Origin: Pseudotamlana agarivorans
GTDB taxonomy: Bacteria; Bacteroidota; Bacteroidia; Flavobacteriales; Flavobacteriaceae
DNA: 40,065 bases
Reading direction: 5' to 3'
Assembly: GCF_001642835.1 (NCBI RefSeq)
Contig: NZ_LXEI01000024.1
Location: 1-40,065, forward strand
Position 1 is the first letter of the stretch, and each line of letters opens with the position of its first letter. The notes beneath the pieces are model-generated. The model ran no database searches and was not told the DNA's origin. It saw only the letters and a list, made by a program, of their open reading frames with translations. A program made the position numbers and the translations under genes. Positions 17,550 to 25,772 of this stretch are shown here, piece after piece.

Positions 17550-19133
17550 ATGAAGAAAATATTAGCAATAATAATAGTTACTGTTCAAATGTCTTATGCT
17601 CAAATAAGCATTGGAACAACAAATCCAGATCCATCTGCAGTTTTTGAGGTAAGTTCTTCAACAAAAGGTTTTCTTATTCCTAGAATGACTAAATCACAGA
17701 TAAACAATATAAGTAATCCCGCAGAAGGTTTAATGGTATATTGTACAGATTGTAATCCTAAAGGGATTAATGTTTACATGGAAAATACTTTTATTGGTAT
17801 TTCAGAAGAGCCTACCTTTGAAGTCACTAATTTTCCAATACAAGGAAAAATTTATAAAAGAGATAAAACAACTAATACTGCGCCTATAAATATTACAGGT
17901 AAAATACATTATAATTATGGTGCTAGTAGTGTTATCCTGGAAGTTTATAGAAATAATGTTCTTGAGTCCACTCAAACAGTAAACCTAAATGGCTTAGACC
18001 AAAATAATAAATATTCGTTTTTATTTGATACGATTATTGCAGCCGAATTAGCATCATACAAATTCGTGCTAAAGACAAATACAAATTTATTGCTAAGAGA
18101 AGCGTCTGATGTAATGGCTGGAGATATATATGTTGTAACAGGTCAATCTAATTCAATAGGTACAAAGTATAACCCTACTAGCAACTCAAATAATTACGTA
18201 AAAACCTTTGGTAGTCCAAACATTTTTACAAACAATTTAAATATTTTAAGCACAAAAGGTATTGGTGATATTGGATTTCATGTGGCAGACCGTATAGTTA
18301 ATAACGAAGGTATACCTGTGCTAGTATTTAATGGTGGTAGAAGTGGTAGGCCTATTCAGTTTTTCCTAAGAAATGATGCCGATAAGTATGACTCCTCTAC
18401 AAATTATGGTTTGCTATTAACGCGTTTTGTCAATGCAGGGTATAAGCCAACAGATGTTACGTCCTTTATTTGGTATCAAGGAGAATCGAATGGCACAGAT
18501 ACCACGCTATTGGAGTATAATAATTTTTTTAATCAACTGTATATCGATTGGGAAGAAGATTTTAACCCTGATCATTATTATGTAGTTCAAGTACATAAAG
18601 TTGGATGTGGAATAGATATAACATCACAAATACCAGAAGCTCATAGACAATTAGGATTGACTTATTCAGATATTACAGTAGTATCTAGTAATGGAGCATT
18701 ACAAGGGTCAGACCAATGTCATTTTTATGGCACCGACGGTTATGAAACTATTGCTGAGCGCATTTATAACCTTATGGATTACAGATATTATAATGGTTTG
18801 AGTTCTGCTGGTATATACTCACCAGATATAACTAATGTTAGGTTTGGAAGTCTTGCAAAGGATACCATTAAATTTGACTTGTTACCAGCAACAGACATAT
18901 ATACTCTCGGAGGTAATATTAACGATGACTTTTTAATAGAGAACAGCAATGTAAAGGTTGCTAATGTTAGTATAAGTGGGAATGAAGTTACTTTAACGCT
19001 ATCAGGTAGCGTTACAGCTACTAATCCTGAACTTACGTACCTGGGAGAGATATTGAGTGATACACTTTATATTTTTAATCAAAATAACATTGGGATGTTG
19101 AGCTTTAAAGGTGTTTCAATTATTGATTTTTAA
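17550..19133 (+). CDS. Secreted SGNH-type carbohydrate esterase (sialate-O-acetylesterase/CE6-like)
   Basis: A 527-residue protein with signal peptide ending SYAQIS. Residues about 20-85 repeat the module seen in the gene at 15188 (FEVSSSTKGFLIPRMTKSQ, PAEGLMVYCTDCNPKGI, CxxC at Cys65/Cys68). A beta-sandwich-like segment follows. From about 190 the protein is an SGNH esterase of the SASA/CE6 type: the nucleophile Ser200 in VVTGQSNS, GRSGRPI near 264, the block III motif WYQGESNG (residues 309-315), and the acid/base pair in Asp388-Gln-Cys-His391. Such enzymes remove acetyl groups from sugars; the substrate here is unknown. It ends locus A. A short AT hairpin (TTGATT/AATCAA, 19123-19144) overlaps the stop. 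Confidence 0.87.
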   Translation: MKKILAIIIVTVQMSYAQISIGTTNPDPSAVFEVSSSTKGFLIPRMTKSQINNISNPAEGLMVYCTDCNPKGINVYMENTFIGISEEPTFEVTNFPIQGKIYKRDKTTNTAPINITGKIHYNYGASSVILEVYRNNVLESTQTVNLNGLDQNNKYSFLFDTIIAAELASYKFVLKTNTNLLLREASDVMAGDIYVVTGQSNSIGTKYNPTSNSNNYVKTFGSPNIFTNNLNILSTKGIGDIGFHVADRIVNNEGIPVLVFNGGRSGRPIQFFLRNDADKYDSSTNYGLLLTRFVNAGYKPTDVTSFIWYQGESNGTDTTLLEYNNFFNQLYIDWEEDFNPDHYYVVQVHKVGCGIDITSQIPEAHRQLGLTYSDITVVSSNGALQGSDQCHFYGTDGYETIAERIYNLMDYRYYNGLSSAGIYSPDITNVRFGSLAKDTIKFDLLPATDIYTLGGNINDDFLIENSNVKVANVSISGNEVTLTLSGSVTATNPELTYLGEILSDTLYIFNQNNIGMLSFKGVSIIDF

Positions 19134-19354
19134 TTTTTAATCAACTGCTGTATATCTTAGGATAAGATCTTGGAATACAATACGTGTATGATTAGTCGCG
19201 TGATTTAGAACGGAAGTTAACAAATAAAAATTGGATAGAATATTCGTAAGCAGGCTCGAACTAGCCATTAATTATATACCTTGTGCCCATTGTACAAGTT
19301 AAGAGAAAAGCTTTAATGAGATTGTATAAAATGGCTGATTTCTTATGTTTATAT
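19134..19354. other. Intergenic stretch, no recognised gene
   Basis: About 220 bp between the esterase and the IS1182 transposase remnant. I see no open frame with family resemblance. Part of it could be the non-coding left end of the IS1182-type element, but I found no matching right end. Confidence 0.4.
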
Positions 19355-19627
19355 ATGCAGGGAAAGGATTTATCAAGAGAAGCTATTCGATCGTTTTAGG
19401 CTTAGCGACAGAGTACCAGAAGACAATTTCTACCGTTGACTCCACGCAGTCATAGACCTTAATTTTCTACACAAAACACCTCAAAGTTTCTATGGATCGA
19501 GTGGACAAAAGAGTATTGATTCTATTGTTTTTTTGCTTTGTTTGGTGGGATATTTAGAGAATATTACAAGCGATATTGCCCATTGAAGTATGCGCTTGGA
19601 TATTTTGTATTTTTAAGGGTATGATAT
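19355..19627 (+). pseudogene. IS1182-family transposase, N-terminal remnant
   Basis: Forward translation with frameshifts and stops gives the start of an IS1182-type transposase: MQGKD, then (frame shift) YQEKLFDRFRLSDRVPEDNF, a TGA where Arg is expected, LHAVIDLNFLHKTPQSFYG, then SSGQKSIDSIVFLLCLVGYL, ENITSDIAH, a second TGA, SMRLDILYFL and GYDI. This covers only the first about 95 codons of a protein usually near 500 residues. It breaks off exactly at the left terminal repeat of the IS3 element, so that insertion interrupted or truncated it. No continuation is recognisable beyond the IS3 right end. Confidence 0.7.
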
Positions 19628-19650
19628 TGTCTCGCCCTAAATATGGCTAC
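19628..19650 (+). repeat. IS3 element terminal inverted repeat, left
   Basis: Starts TGTCTCGCCCT and ends TGGCTAC. It matches the reverse complement of 20781-20804 (TGACCCGTCCT...AGGCTAC) at about 18 positions once one gap is allowed, which defines the element border. Confidence 0.7.
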
Positions 19651-19665
19651 AGTTAAAAATTGAAT

Positions 19666-20450
19666 TTAAGCAGCTAAATTATAAACCATATTTGGTGTTT
19701 TGAAGTCTAAAGGTAAGTGTAATCTTATTTCTTTATATAAATTAATTGCATTTTTTGTAGCGCTTCTAGCGTGCGCCATACTATCAAAGGTTTGATCTAG
19801 GCAAAACTCATTTTTGAGTATCCAGTTAACGCGTTCAGCCATAGCATTTTCGTGACAATTATTTTCTTCTGTCATACTAATACCTATTTTTTTAAGAATT
19901 TGTGTGTATACATTGCTGCAATATTATATTCCTCTGTCTGAGTGGTGTATGAGTCCTTTAGTATTTTTGGTTTGATAAAGCGCTTTATTAAGTGCTGTTA
20001 CATATCCATTTAGTTCCAGGCTGTCACTGAGGTCATAAACGACGATTTTATGGGAATACATGCAGTTATAAGGGCTAGATAACAAAAGCCTTTTATAGTT
20101 CAGATGTAAGTTATATCGCTTACCATACCTTATTAGGTTTAGTGACTTCTAGGACTTTAATGATGTTTTTGTACTTGTAGAATCTATGCAAAGAATTGGT
20201 TGTTCTCGCGCTGTATTTCTTTCTAAAAATAAGCATATTGTGTTTTCTGAGAACATTAAACAAAGTATCTCTACCCATTTTAAGGTTAGATTTAATAAAC
20301 TCATTATCTAAAGATTTTATGAGTTACGTACGTGTTCTCTGGGAAGAGATCTACGTCTTTTCTGTTCTAACATTAAACGTTCATCAGTTCTATTTTTACA
20401 CTTATAATAGACATTACATTTTAGTCCAAAAAAATGAGTTATAGTCGTTA
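19666..20450 (-). pseudogene. IS3 orfB (DDE integrase), broken
   Basis: Recognisable minus-strand segments in order are NEFIKSNLKMGRDTLFNVLR, KKYSARTTNSLHRFYKYKNI, KPNKVW plus stop, then HKIVVYDLSDSLELNGYV, ALYQTKNTKGLIHHSDRGI, a TAA in place of the expected Gln codon, YCSNVYTQILKKIGISMTEE, ENAMAERVNWILKNEF and the C-terminal DFKTPNMVYNLAA. The catalytic Asp of HHSDRG and the Glu of ILKNEF survive in sequence, but stops separate them. The frame 19666-19875 is only the intact tail, not a gene. Confidence 0.8.
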
Positions 20451-20765
20451 AAGAAGCAAGTCCTTAGACTTTTCTTTAGCTTTTTTTTAGTTCGGCTACA
20501 AATTTAGATCCTAACTGTTTAGTTGCTTGATTTCCTTCTGAAGCGCTTTAATACGTGTTATTTCGTCTTTGGTTTCCACTTTTATCGTAGTGTTCATAAG
20601 GTCTTTACGTTTGTACTTCCTAATCCATTCATTAATGGTTGTAGGTGCAATAACTTAGAGTTTACCGAGTTGATACTTGTTTAACTTTCCGGTGGTAAGT
20701 TTGTCTAAAATTTTTAATTTAAAGAGTTCTGAATACCGTCTAATTTCTTTGTCATTTTTGTACAT
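20450..20765 (-). pseudogene. IS3 orfA (transposase helix-turn-helix subunit), broken
   Basis: From ATG at 20765 the minus strand reads MYKNDKEIRRYSELFKLKIL, DKLTTGKLNKYQLGKL, stop, VIAPTTINEWIRKYKRKDLM, then KVETKDEITRIKALQKEIKQ followed by further stops. This is the HTH_Tnp_1 N-terminus and the leucine-zipper region of an IS3 OrfA. The first stop falls inside the helix-turn-helix, so no functional DNA-binding subunit can be made. Confidence 0.75.
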
Positions 20766-20780
20766 AATGTTTAAAATTAT

Positions 20781-20804
20781 GTAGCCTTTATTCAGGACGG
20801 GTCA
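20781..20804 (-). repeat. IS3 element terminal inverted repeat, right
   Basis: Read on the minus strand it starts TGACCCGTCCTGAATAAAGG and pairs with the left repeat. It lies 16 bp upstream of the orfA start codon, as expected for an IS3 left (promoter-proximal) end. Confidence 0.7.
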
Positions 20805-21018
20805 GATGATGACACAACTGGATTGTATAAGATTAGTTACGTGTTTTAAGCACTAAATTTAGTAAATAAATCACAGATAGAAAGTCCGCAAGAATTTTCC
20901 TATGTAGTCTATAGCCAGTCAATTAATTTTATACGGTTTAGAAACAGTATTTTATATTTTCGGAATAATATATTGTATTAAACAATTCAATTCTATCTTT
21001 TGCTCGCGGCATAAATTA
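20805..21018. other. Non-coding stretch, unidentified
   Basis: About 210 bp between the IS right end and the serine-hydrolase remnant. No coding frame is recognisable. The stretch beginning near 20830 (GTTACGTGTTTTAAGCAC) and ending near 20950 (TTTTATACGGTTTAG) looks like structured intergenic sequence rather than decayed coding DNA, but I cannot name it. Confidence 0.3.
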
Positions 21019-21440
21019 TTATGCAATAGCAATTATAGTATTTTTCAGTTGGTCAACATAAATTATTCCCTCGATCTCCGATAGCAGCAAAGAAATTGTT
21101 GTCTCGGTTGTCAATTATCCACCATAAATATCCATATTCTCAATCATTCAATTGGCTATGTTTTTTTAGTACTTTCATTAATCCATTTGGATGAAATTAT
21201 TTGAATATTATTCTATTTTCCTTTATTCAAAAATAGTTGACTTATTTTAACCATATCTCTGCTTTTTAAGGTTAAACCCCAACCTACTGTGTTTGCTCCT
21301 TTAGGGGCAATTACCCGACCATTTCCATATTTATCTTTTGGAAATGAGAAATGTTCTTCTTTCTTATGTATTCTCAAAATATCAGGAACTTTAAAATCTA
21401 CCTTCAGTTTATTGTTCTGGGTAAATCTTACTAGGGAAAA
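21019..21440 (-). pseudogene. Beta-lactamase-fold serine hydrolase, C-terminal remnant
   Basis: The minus strand reads, across frame changes, GWGLTLKSRDMVKISQLFLN, KGK, stop, NNIQIISSKWINESTKK, then LWWIIDNRDNNFFAAIGDRG, NN and finally VDQLKNTIIAIA plus stop at 21019-21021. This is the familiar C-terminal half of serine hydrolases of the class C beta-lactamase/penicillin-binding-protein-like fold (LTSRDMAKIG...W..ES...YGYLWW). The N-terminal catalytic SxxK and YxN parts are absent. A less certain extension upstream (DFKVPDILRIHKKEEHFSFP) reaches about 21440. It is dead coding DNA. Confidence 0.65.
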
Positions 21441-21730
21441 AATAACTTGGTATCTAATTCAGATTCTAATAGTTAATCAAAGGCAAATAGGGTATGATAT
21501 ATTAATTTAATGTACTTTGGTTTTGTTTGTGCAAGATTTTTAATCCAAAAATAAAATAATCATCTTATTATCGGGTGAGATGGATAAAAGGTAGTTCTAT
21601 ATAATGCCAATCAATAATTATTATCCCAATTTTTAAACGTTTTTATAACTAATTGATAATATAGCACAGGTTACTAATTTAATTACTTATTATAATTTCG
21701 TCAATTAATTTTGTTTAAAAATAAATAGAC
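21441..21730 (+). other. Upstream region of the phosphodiesterase gene
   Basis: About 290 bp without a gene, mostly AT-rich. Apart from the promoter-like box at 21706-21713, I see nothing definite. Confidence 0.4.
21706..21713 (+). promoter_or_regulatory. Bacteroidota-type -7 box (TAATTTTG)
   Basis: Matches the TAnnTTTG consensus, 17 bp before ATG 21731. No clear -33 TTTG lies at the right distance, so support is moderate. Confidence 0.35.
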
Positions 21731-24322
21731 ATGTTTTCATTTCGATGGCTTTTTTACATCTTTTTTTCTGCTTCAATTTCTCTTTATTCTCAAAACGCTT
21801 ATAAAATACATTCCCATAACGATTATACTCAACAATCACCATTTTGGAGAGCATATACAAGTGGCTTAGAGTCTATTGAAGTAGACGTGTTTTTGAAAAA
21901 TGATATGCTATGTGTGGCGCATGAAGAATCTGAAATAAGCCTCCAAAACACATTAGAATCATTATATCTTGAACCTCTAAAAAAAATATCGACTACACCT
22001 TTAGCAGAAGCTCAAGAGGTTCAGCTTCTTATTGATATAAAATCTGAAGCATATGCTACGCTAAAAGCTATTGAAAAGGCTTTAAAAAAATATCCTGAGC
22101 TTATAATTAATAAAAAATTACATTTTGTAATATCTGGCAACAGACCTTCTGTAAAAGATTATAATAACTATCCTGATTATATTTTATTTGACTATCAAAG
22201 TCTAGAACCTATTCCAGATAAAAGTTTAAATAAAATAGCTTTAATAAGTTTAAGTTTTAAAACGTTTTCAAAATGGAAAGGAGCATATGCTTTAAATGAC
22301 AATGAGTATAATCAAATAAAAAAAATTGTAGATGCAGCACGTGCTCAGGGAAAACCATTTCGGTTTTGGGGAGCACCAGATACGGAAATAGCTTGGCGAA
22401 CTTTTAATAAAATGGGGGTCAGCTTTATAAATACAGATCATCCGTTATTATGTGCTAATTACCTAAACAAAGTTAATAATACAATTAAGGATATTAAAGT
22501 CGCTTTTGTATCTGATATCCATTTTCAAGATATATATGGACAGCTTTCAGATCACTCTTTCAAAGGTGTTTTTAATAATGAAACTAATATATACACACTG
22601 TTAAGAACTATGGATGCACAATTGCATTCCACCAGAATTTTTAATGAAAATTATTTTGCTCTATTTGCTGTTTTAGATGATATTGTGGAAAGAGGAATTA
22701 AGTATGTTGCTTTACCAGGCGATTATACTGATGATGGACAAACAATTCATTTAAGAGGACTGCAACGTATTTTAAAAGCATATGAAACGAAACATGGATT
22801 GCAATTTTTTATAACCACAGGAAATCATGATCCTGTGGGACCTTTTGCTCAAGACTCTGGAAAATCAGACTTCATGGGAGAAAACGGTCAGACTCAAGGC
22901 ATTTATAGTTATAAAAGGACATCGGAGAAGAGTTCTAAAAAAGTACCAGATATACTATCAAAAGATTTAAAAAAAATGGGGTATGAAGGGGTATTCAACC
23001 ATTTAAAATCGTTTGGGTTTTATCCTCAAGAGAACTATTTATACTGGGAGACACCTTTTTCTAAATACACGCCAGAGACTTATACTTACCAAAACGCTTT
23101 AGATGCAGCATTACTAGACCATAGATTGTATGATATGATGCCTGGTTGTACAATACCAGATGCAAGTTATCTTGTAGAGCCTGTACCAAATCTATGGCTT
23201 CTTGCTATAGATGCAAATGTATATTTACCTAAAGACTCTTTAACAGGAATGGCTATAGATCCAAAAAATTATAAGGGAGCTAGTATTGGGTATAATAATG
23301 TTTTAACACATAAAACACATCTATTAAAATGGATAAAATCAGTCTCAGAAGAAGCTGAACGTTTAAATAAAACTCTAATAACATTTAGTCATTATCCAAT
23401 TATAGATTTTAATGACGATGCTTCAAAAAATATAGAGTCGTTTTTTGGCGATAAAAAATGGCAATTAGAACGCATCCCGGTAGAAAAAGTGGCACAGTCG
23501 TTTTCAGATGCAGGAATCACCATACATGTAGCGGGACATATGCATATAAATGATACTGGTGTTAGAACGTTTGAGGATGGAAAATCAATTGTTAATATTC
23601 AAACACCATCTATAGCAGCTTATATTCCTGGTTATAAAATTTTAAATATAAAGAGTGATAAAACTGTAGAGGTCACTACAATTGCTATTGATAGTGTGCC
23701 AAAGTTTAATGACCTCTTTTCGCTCTATGAAAAAGAATATAATTATTTAAAACAAAATGAACTTCCGTTATGGAATCATGATATTTTAAATAGTAAATCT
23801 TATCATGACTTTACTATGTTTCATTTAAAAGAGCTGGTTCGTTTACGTTTTCTTGAAGACGATTGGGAACCTAATTTTAAGGATGTAATGCTAAACCTTT
23901 CTGGAGAAGATTTACTTATAATACCTTTTTTAAATACGAGTTTAGATTTAAAGAGGCTTACTCAGCACAAAGAGTTATATAAAACAAATTGGGAGTCTGC
24001 AAAAGTTAAAGCAGAATTGGCTTTACAAGACACCGCCTTTAAATTAGATGATTTTAAAGGTTGGAGTGGACTAGATATAATCTTTGATTTTTACAGAATT
24101 AGAAATGCCGATGTATTAGCTATTTCAGATATAGGTGAGAAACAAATAGCTATTTATAAATGGTTATTTTATGTTACAGATTTTTATATGAAAAGCAATA
24201 GTGATTTAAATCGAACTAAACTATTAGAGTTTTATAATATATTTTCTAAGTTTTTAAATGGTGCTCCAGCAGATCATTTTAGTATTGATTATAAAACAGG
24301 TAGAATACAACCTCTTGATTGA
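21731..24322 (+). CDS. Secreted fusion of glycerophosphodiesterase-like and calcineurin-like phosphoesterase domains
   Basis: An 863-residue protein with a signal peptide (about 1-21, ending LYSQN). Residues about 24-240 resemble a GDPD/PI-PLC-type TIM barrel: HSHNDY (His27, His29), IEVDVF (Glu50, Asp52), VAHEE, LLIDIKSE and the closing INTDHP. Residues about 255-640 are a metallophosphoesterase with all metal-binding motifs: SDIH (Asp262, His264), GDYTDDG (Asp331), GNHD (Asn365, His366), FSHYP (His554) and GHMH (His603, His605). The last about 220 residues are helical and unassigned. The combination could hydrolyse a phosphodiester and then remove the exposed phosphate in one polypeptide. 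It is convergent with the PI-PLC-like gene, with only 7 bp between stops. Confidence 0.85.
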   Translation: MFSFRWLFYIFFSASISLYSQNAYKIHSHNDYTQQSPFWRAYTSGLESIEVDVFLKNDMLCVAHEESEISLQNTLESLYLEPLKKISTTPLAEAQEVQLLIDIKSEAYATLKAIEKALKKYPELIINKKLHFVISGNRPSVKDYNNYPDYILFDYQSLEPIPDKSLNKIALISLSFKTFSKWKGAYALNDNEYNQIKKIVDAARAQGKPFRFWGAPDTEIAWRTFNKMGVSFINTDHPLLCANYLNKVNNTIKDIKVAFVSDIHFQDIYGQLSDHSFKGVFNNETNIYTLLRTMDAQLHSTRIFNENYFALFAVLDDIVERGIKYVALPGDYTDDGQTIHLRGLQRILKAYETKHGLQFFITTGNHDPVGPFAQDSGKSDFMGENGQTQGIYSYKRTSEKSSKKVPDILSKDLKKMGYEGVFNHLKSFGFYPQENYLYWETPFSKYTPETYTYQNALDAALLDHRLYDMMPGCTIPDASYLVEPVPNLWLLAIDANVYLPKDSLTGMAIDPKNYKGASIGYNNVLTHKTHLLKWIKSVSEEAERLNKTLITFSHYPIIDFNDDASKNIESFFGDKKWQLERIPVEKVAQSFSDAGITIHVAGHMHINDTGVRTFEDGKSIVNIQTPSIAAYIPGYKILNIKSDKTVEVTTIAIDSVPKFNDLFSLYEKEYNYLKQNELPLWNHDILNSKSYHDFTMFHLKELVRLRFLEDDWEPNFKDVMLNLSGEDLLIIPFLNTSLDLKRLTQHKELYKTNWESAKVKAELALQDTAFKLDDFKGWSGLDIIFDFYRIRNADVLAISDIGEKQIAIYKWLFYVTDFYMKSNSDLNRTKLLEFYNIFSKFLNGAPADHFSIDYKTGRIQPLD

Positions 24323-24329
24323 TTAATCT

Positions 24330-25391
24330 CTAATTTCCTGTTACAGGATTCTCTCTAATGTATGTGTAATTTTTAAACGAGATGTGGTAGTCACTTTTAA
24401 ATAACTTACTCGGTAAATAATAATCTGTAGTAATAATTTGTGCGCCAGAAAGCTTGGCCATGTTAAAATGCGAATAATCATTTGCACGGGCTTCTTTTGT
24501 TCCTGCATCTGCACGCGTTCTTACAATATATCCTTTAGAAACTAACGTTTTAATGGAATTATCTTCTGGGTTGTTTCTAAATAAAGTTGCGGCTTCAGGT
24601 GTTCCAGGAACAGCATTAACAAACATCACGCGGTTTTTTAGAGCAGCATGATTTTCTATATATAAATCTCTTTTACGGCCAGAGTCGTCTAGAATAAAAA
24701 GAAATTTACCTCTAGCGGCTTTTAATTCTGGCCAATTGTTATGTAACACAGCAGCCTCTAATGTTGCATAATTACCTCTTACAACATCGGGAGTAATTAA
24801 TTTGTTTATACCTAAACCTTTAATTAAAGCGATATCTAATTCGTTAAAGAGTTGTTTAGAAAATAGTTCTGGCATGGTGCCAAATACATTTTCTTTTCCA
24901 TCTTTAGCTTCTAAAGTTATAAATATAGGGTCGTGGTTTGGATTTAAATCAGACCACTTTTTTATATCATTTAAGCAGCTTTGTAATGTGTAATAATGCG
25001 TTCTAAAATCTATATCTAAAATGTGTAAGATTTTAAAACCAGGTTGTAACATTTCGTTCATAGGGTCATAACTTTCATCTATGTCTGCTAATTCTAAACC
25101 TTTCGGATTTGCATACGAACCACCTTTAGAATCTGCAAATACATCAATTTCAAGATTTCTTAATCCCATATTTAATTGTTCAACTATAGGTATATGTTCA
25201 TACTGTAAAGTTTGTATACTACGAGTAGTATCTTTTTTTTCTAAAACCTCATACAGTTTAGGTTCTATCTCTTTTTTATAACTGTTATGAGAACCTATAA
25301 CTTGAATTTGATTAATTCTATAATTATCGTACTGTGCACCTACGTCATAACATAATAAACAATGTAAACATATTGACAAAAAATATCTCAT
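24330..25391 (-). CDS. Secreted PI-PLC-like phosphodiesterase (Ca2+-dependent SaPLC1-type)
   Basis: A 353-residue protein related to phosphatidylinositol-specific phospholipase C1-like proteins. ATG 25391 (MRYFLSICLH, signal ending VGAQY) is preferred to TTG 25412. Catalytic-type residues are His35-Asn36 (IGSHNSYK), Glu81 and Asp83 (NLEIDVF), and His123 (ILHILDIDF), followed by IFITLEAKDG and ARGKFLFILDD strands of the TIM barrel. Family members cleave glycerophosphoinositol-type phosphodiesters and, in some, need calcium. It is transcribed towards the GDPD/phosphoesterase gene and away from the second susC, so the intergenic region 25392-25772 may regulate both directions. Confidence 0.87.
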   Translation of the reverse strand: MRYFLSICLHCLLCYDVGAQYDNYRINQIQVIGSHNSYKKEIEPKLYEVLEKKDTTRSIQTLQYEHIPIVEQLNMGLRNLEIDVFADSKGGSYANPKGLELADIDESYDPMNEMLQPGFKILHILDIDFRTHYYTLQSCLNDIKKWSDLNPNHDPIFITLEAKDGKENVFGTMPELFSKQLFNELDIALIKGLGINKLITPDVVRGNYATLEAAVLHNNWPELKAARGKFLFILDDSGRKRDLYIENHAALKNRVMFVNAVPGTPEAATLFRNNPEDNSIKTLVSKGYIVRTRADAGTKEARANDYSHFNMAKLSGAQIITTDYYLPSKLFKSDYHISFKNYTYIRENPVTGN

Positions 25392-25772
25392 AATAAAATA
25401 AGTGTTAGTCAACTAAAGTACATATTTAAGATTAAGTTAATGTTAGCTAATCAAAAACAATATGTAATACCTCTTGTTATTCCAGTTCAAAAATAACTCA
25501 AGTCAAAACACTGTATAACAAAGTGTTATCTATTTTTTGAATTGCGTTTTACTCATAGTTAATTTAACACTATCATAAAGATTAGCTAAAATTAGATCCC
25601 TCAAAATTCCATTATTTTGCTTCTTAAATTTTTTATTAAAACAAAACAATCTAATTAATTTCTAAATCTTTATAGTATATGAATTAACAAAAACTAAAAA
25701 CATAAAAAAACCGCAGTTGCTACGAACAACTACGGCCAAATCATTAAGCATTGTAACACAAATAACTTAAAA
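25392..25772. other. Divergent intergenic region between PI-PLC-like gene and second susC
   Basis: A 381-bp AT-rich stretch with no coding frame of note. It should contain the promoters of both flanking genes and the leader of the susC mRNA, including the hairpin at 25711-25735. A TATTTTGC stretch near 25613 is close to, but not exactly, the -7 consensus. Confidence 0.5.
25711..25735 (+). promoter_or_regulatory. Structured leader hairpin upstream of second susC
   Basis: CCGCAGTTG and CAACTACGG pair over 9 positions (one C:A mismatch) around a 7-base loop CTACGAA. It lies 37 bp before ATG 25773 and is the only GC-rich patch in an AT-rich leader. No T-run follows, so it is more likely a leader stem affecting translation, mRNA stability or small-RNA binding than a terminator. 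Confidence 0.5.

Larger units (their letters stand above)
19628..20804 (-). mobile_element. Degenerate IS3-family insertion sequence
   Basis: A 1177-bp element bounded by imperfect inverted repeats (19628-19650 and 20781-20804), with orfA and orfB on the minus strand. Size, two-frame layout and sequence fit the IS3 family (IS150-like group). Both frames carry several stop codons, so it cannot move by itself. No convincing target-site duplication was found: the left flank ends TATGATAT and the right begins GATGATG. Confidence 0.8.

Noticed and set aside
20196-20444. Forward open frame as a gene
   Set aside because: It is antisense to recognisable IS3 orfB sequence and encodes no family resemblance.
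19621-20810. Target-site duplication flanking the IS3 element
   Set aside because: GAT occurs on both sides but not directly adjacent to the left repeat, so it cannot be called a duplication.
21289-21510. Forward open frame as a small protein gene
   Set aside because: It lies antisense to the serine-hydrolase remnant and has no independent support.
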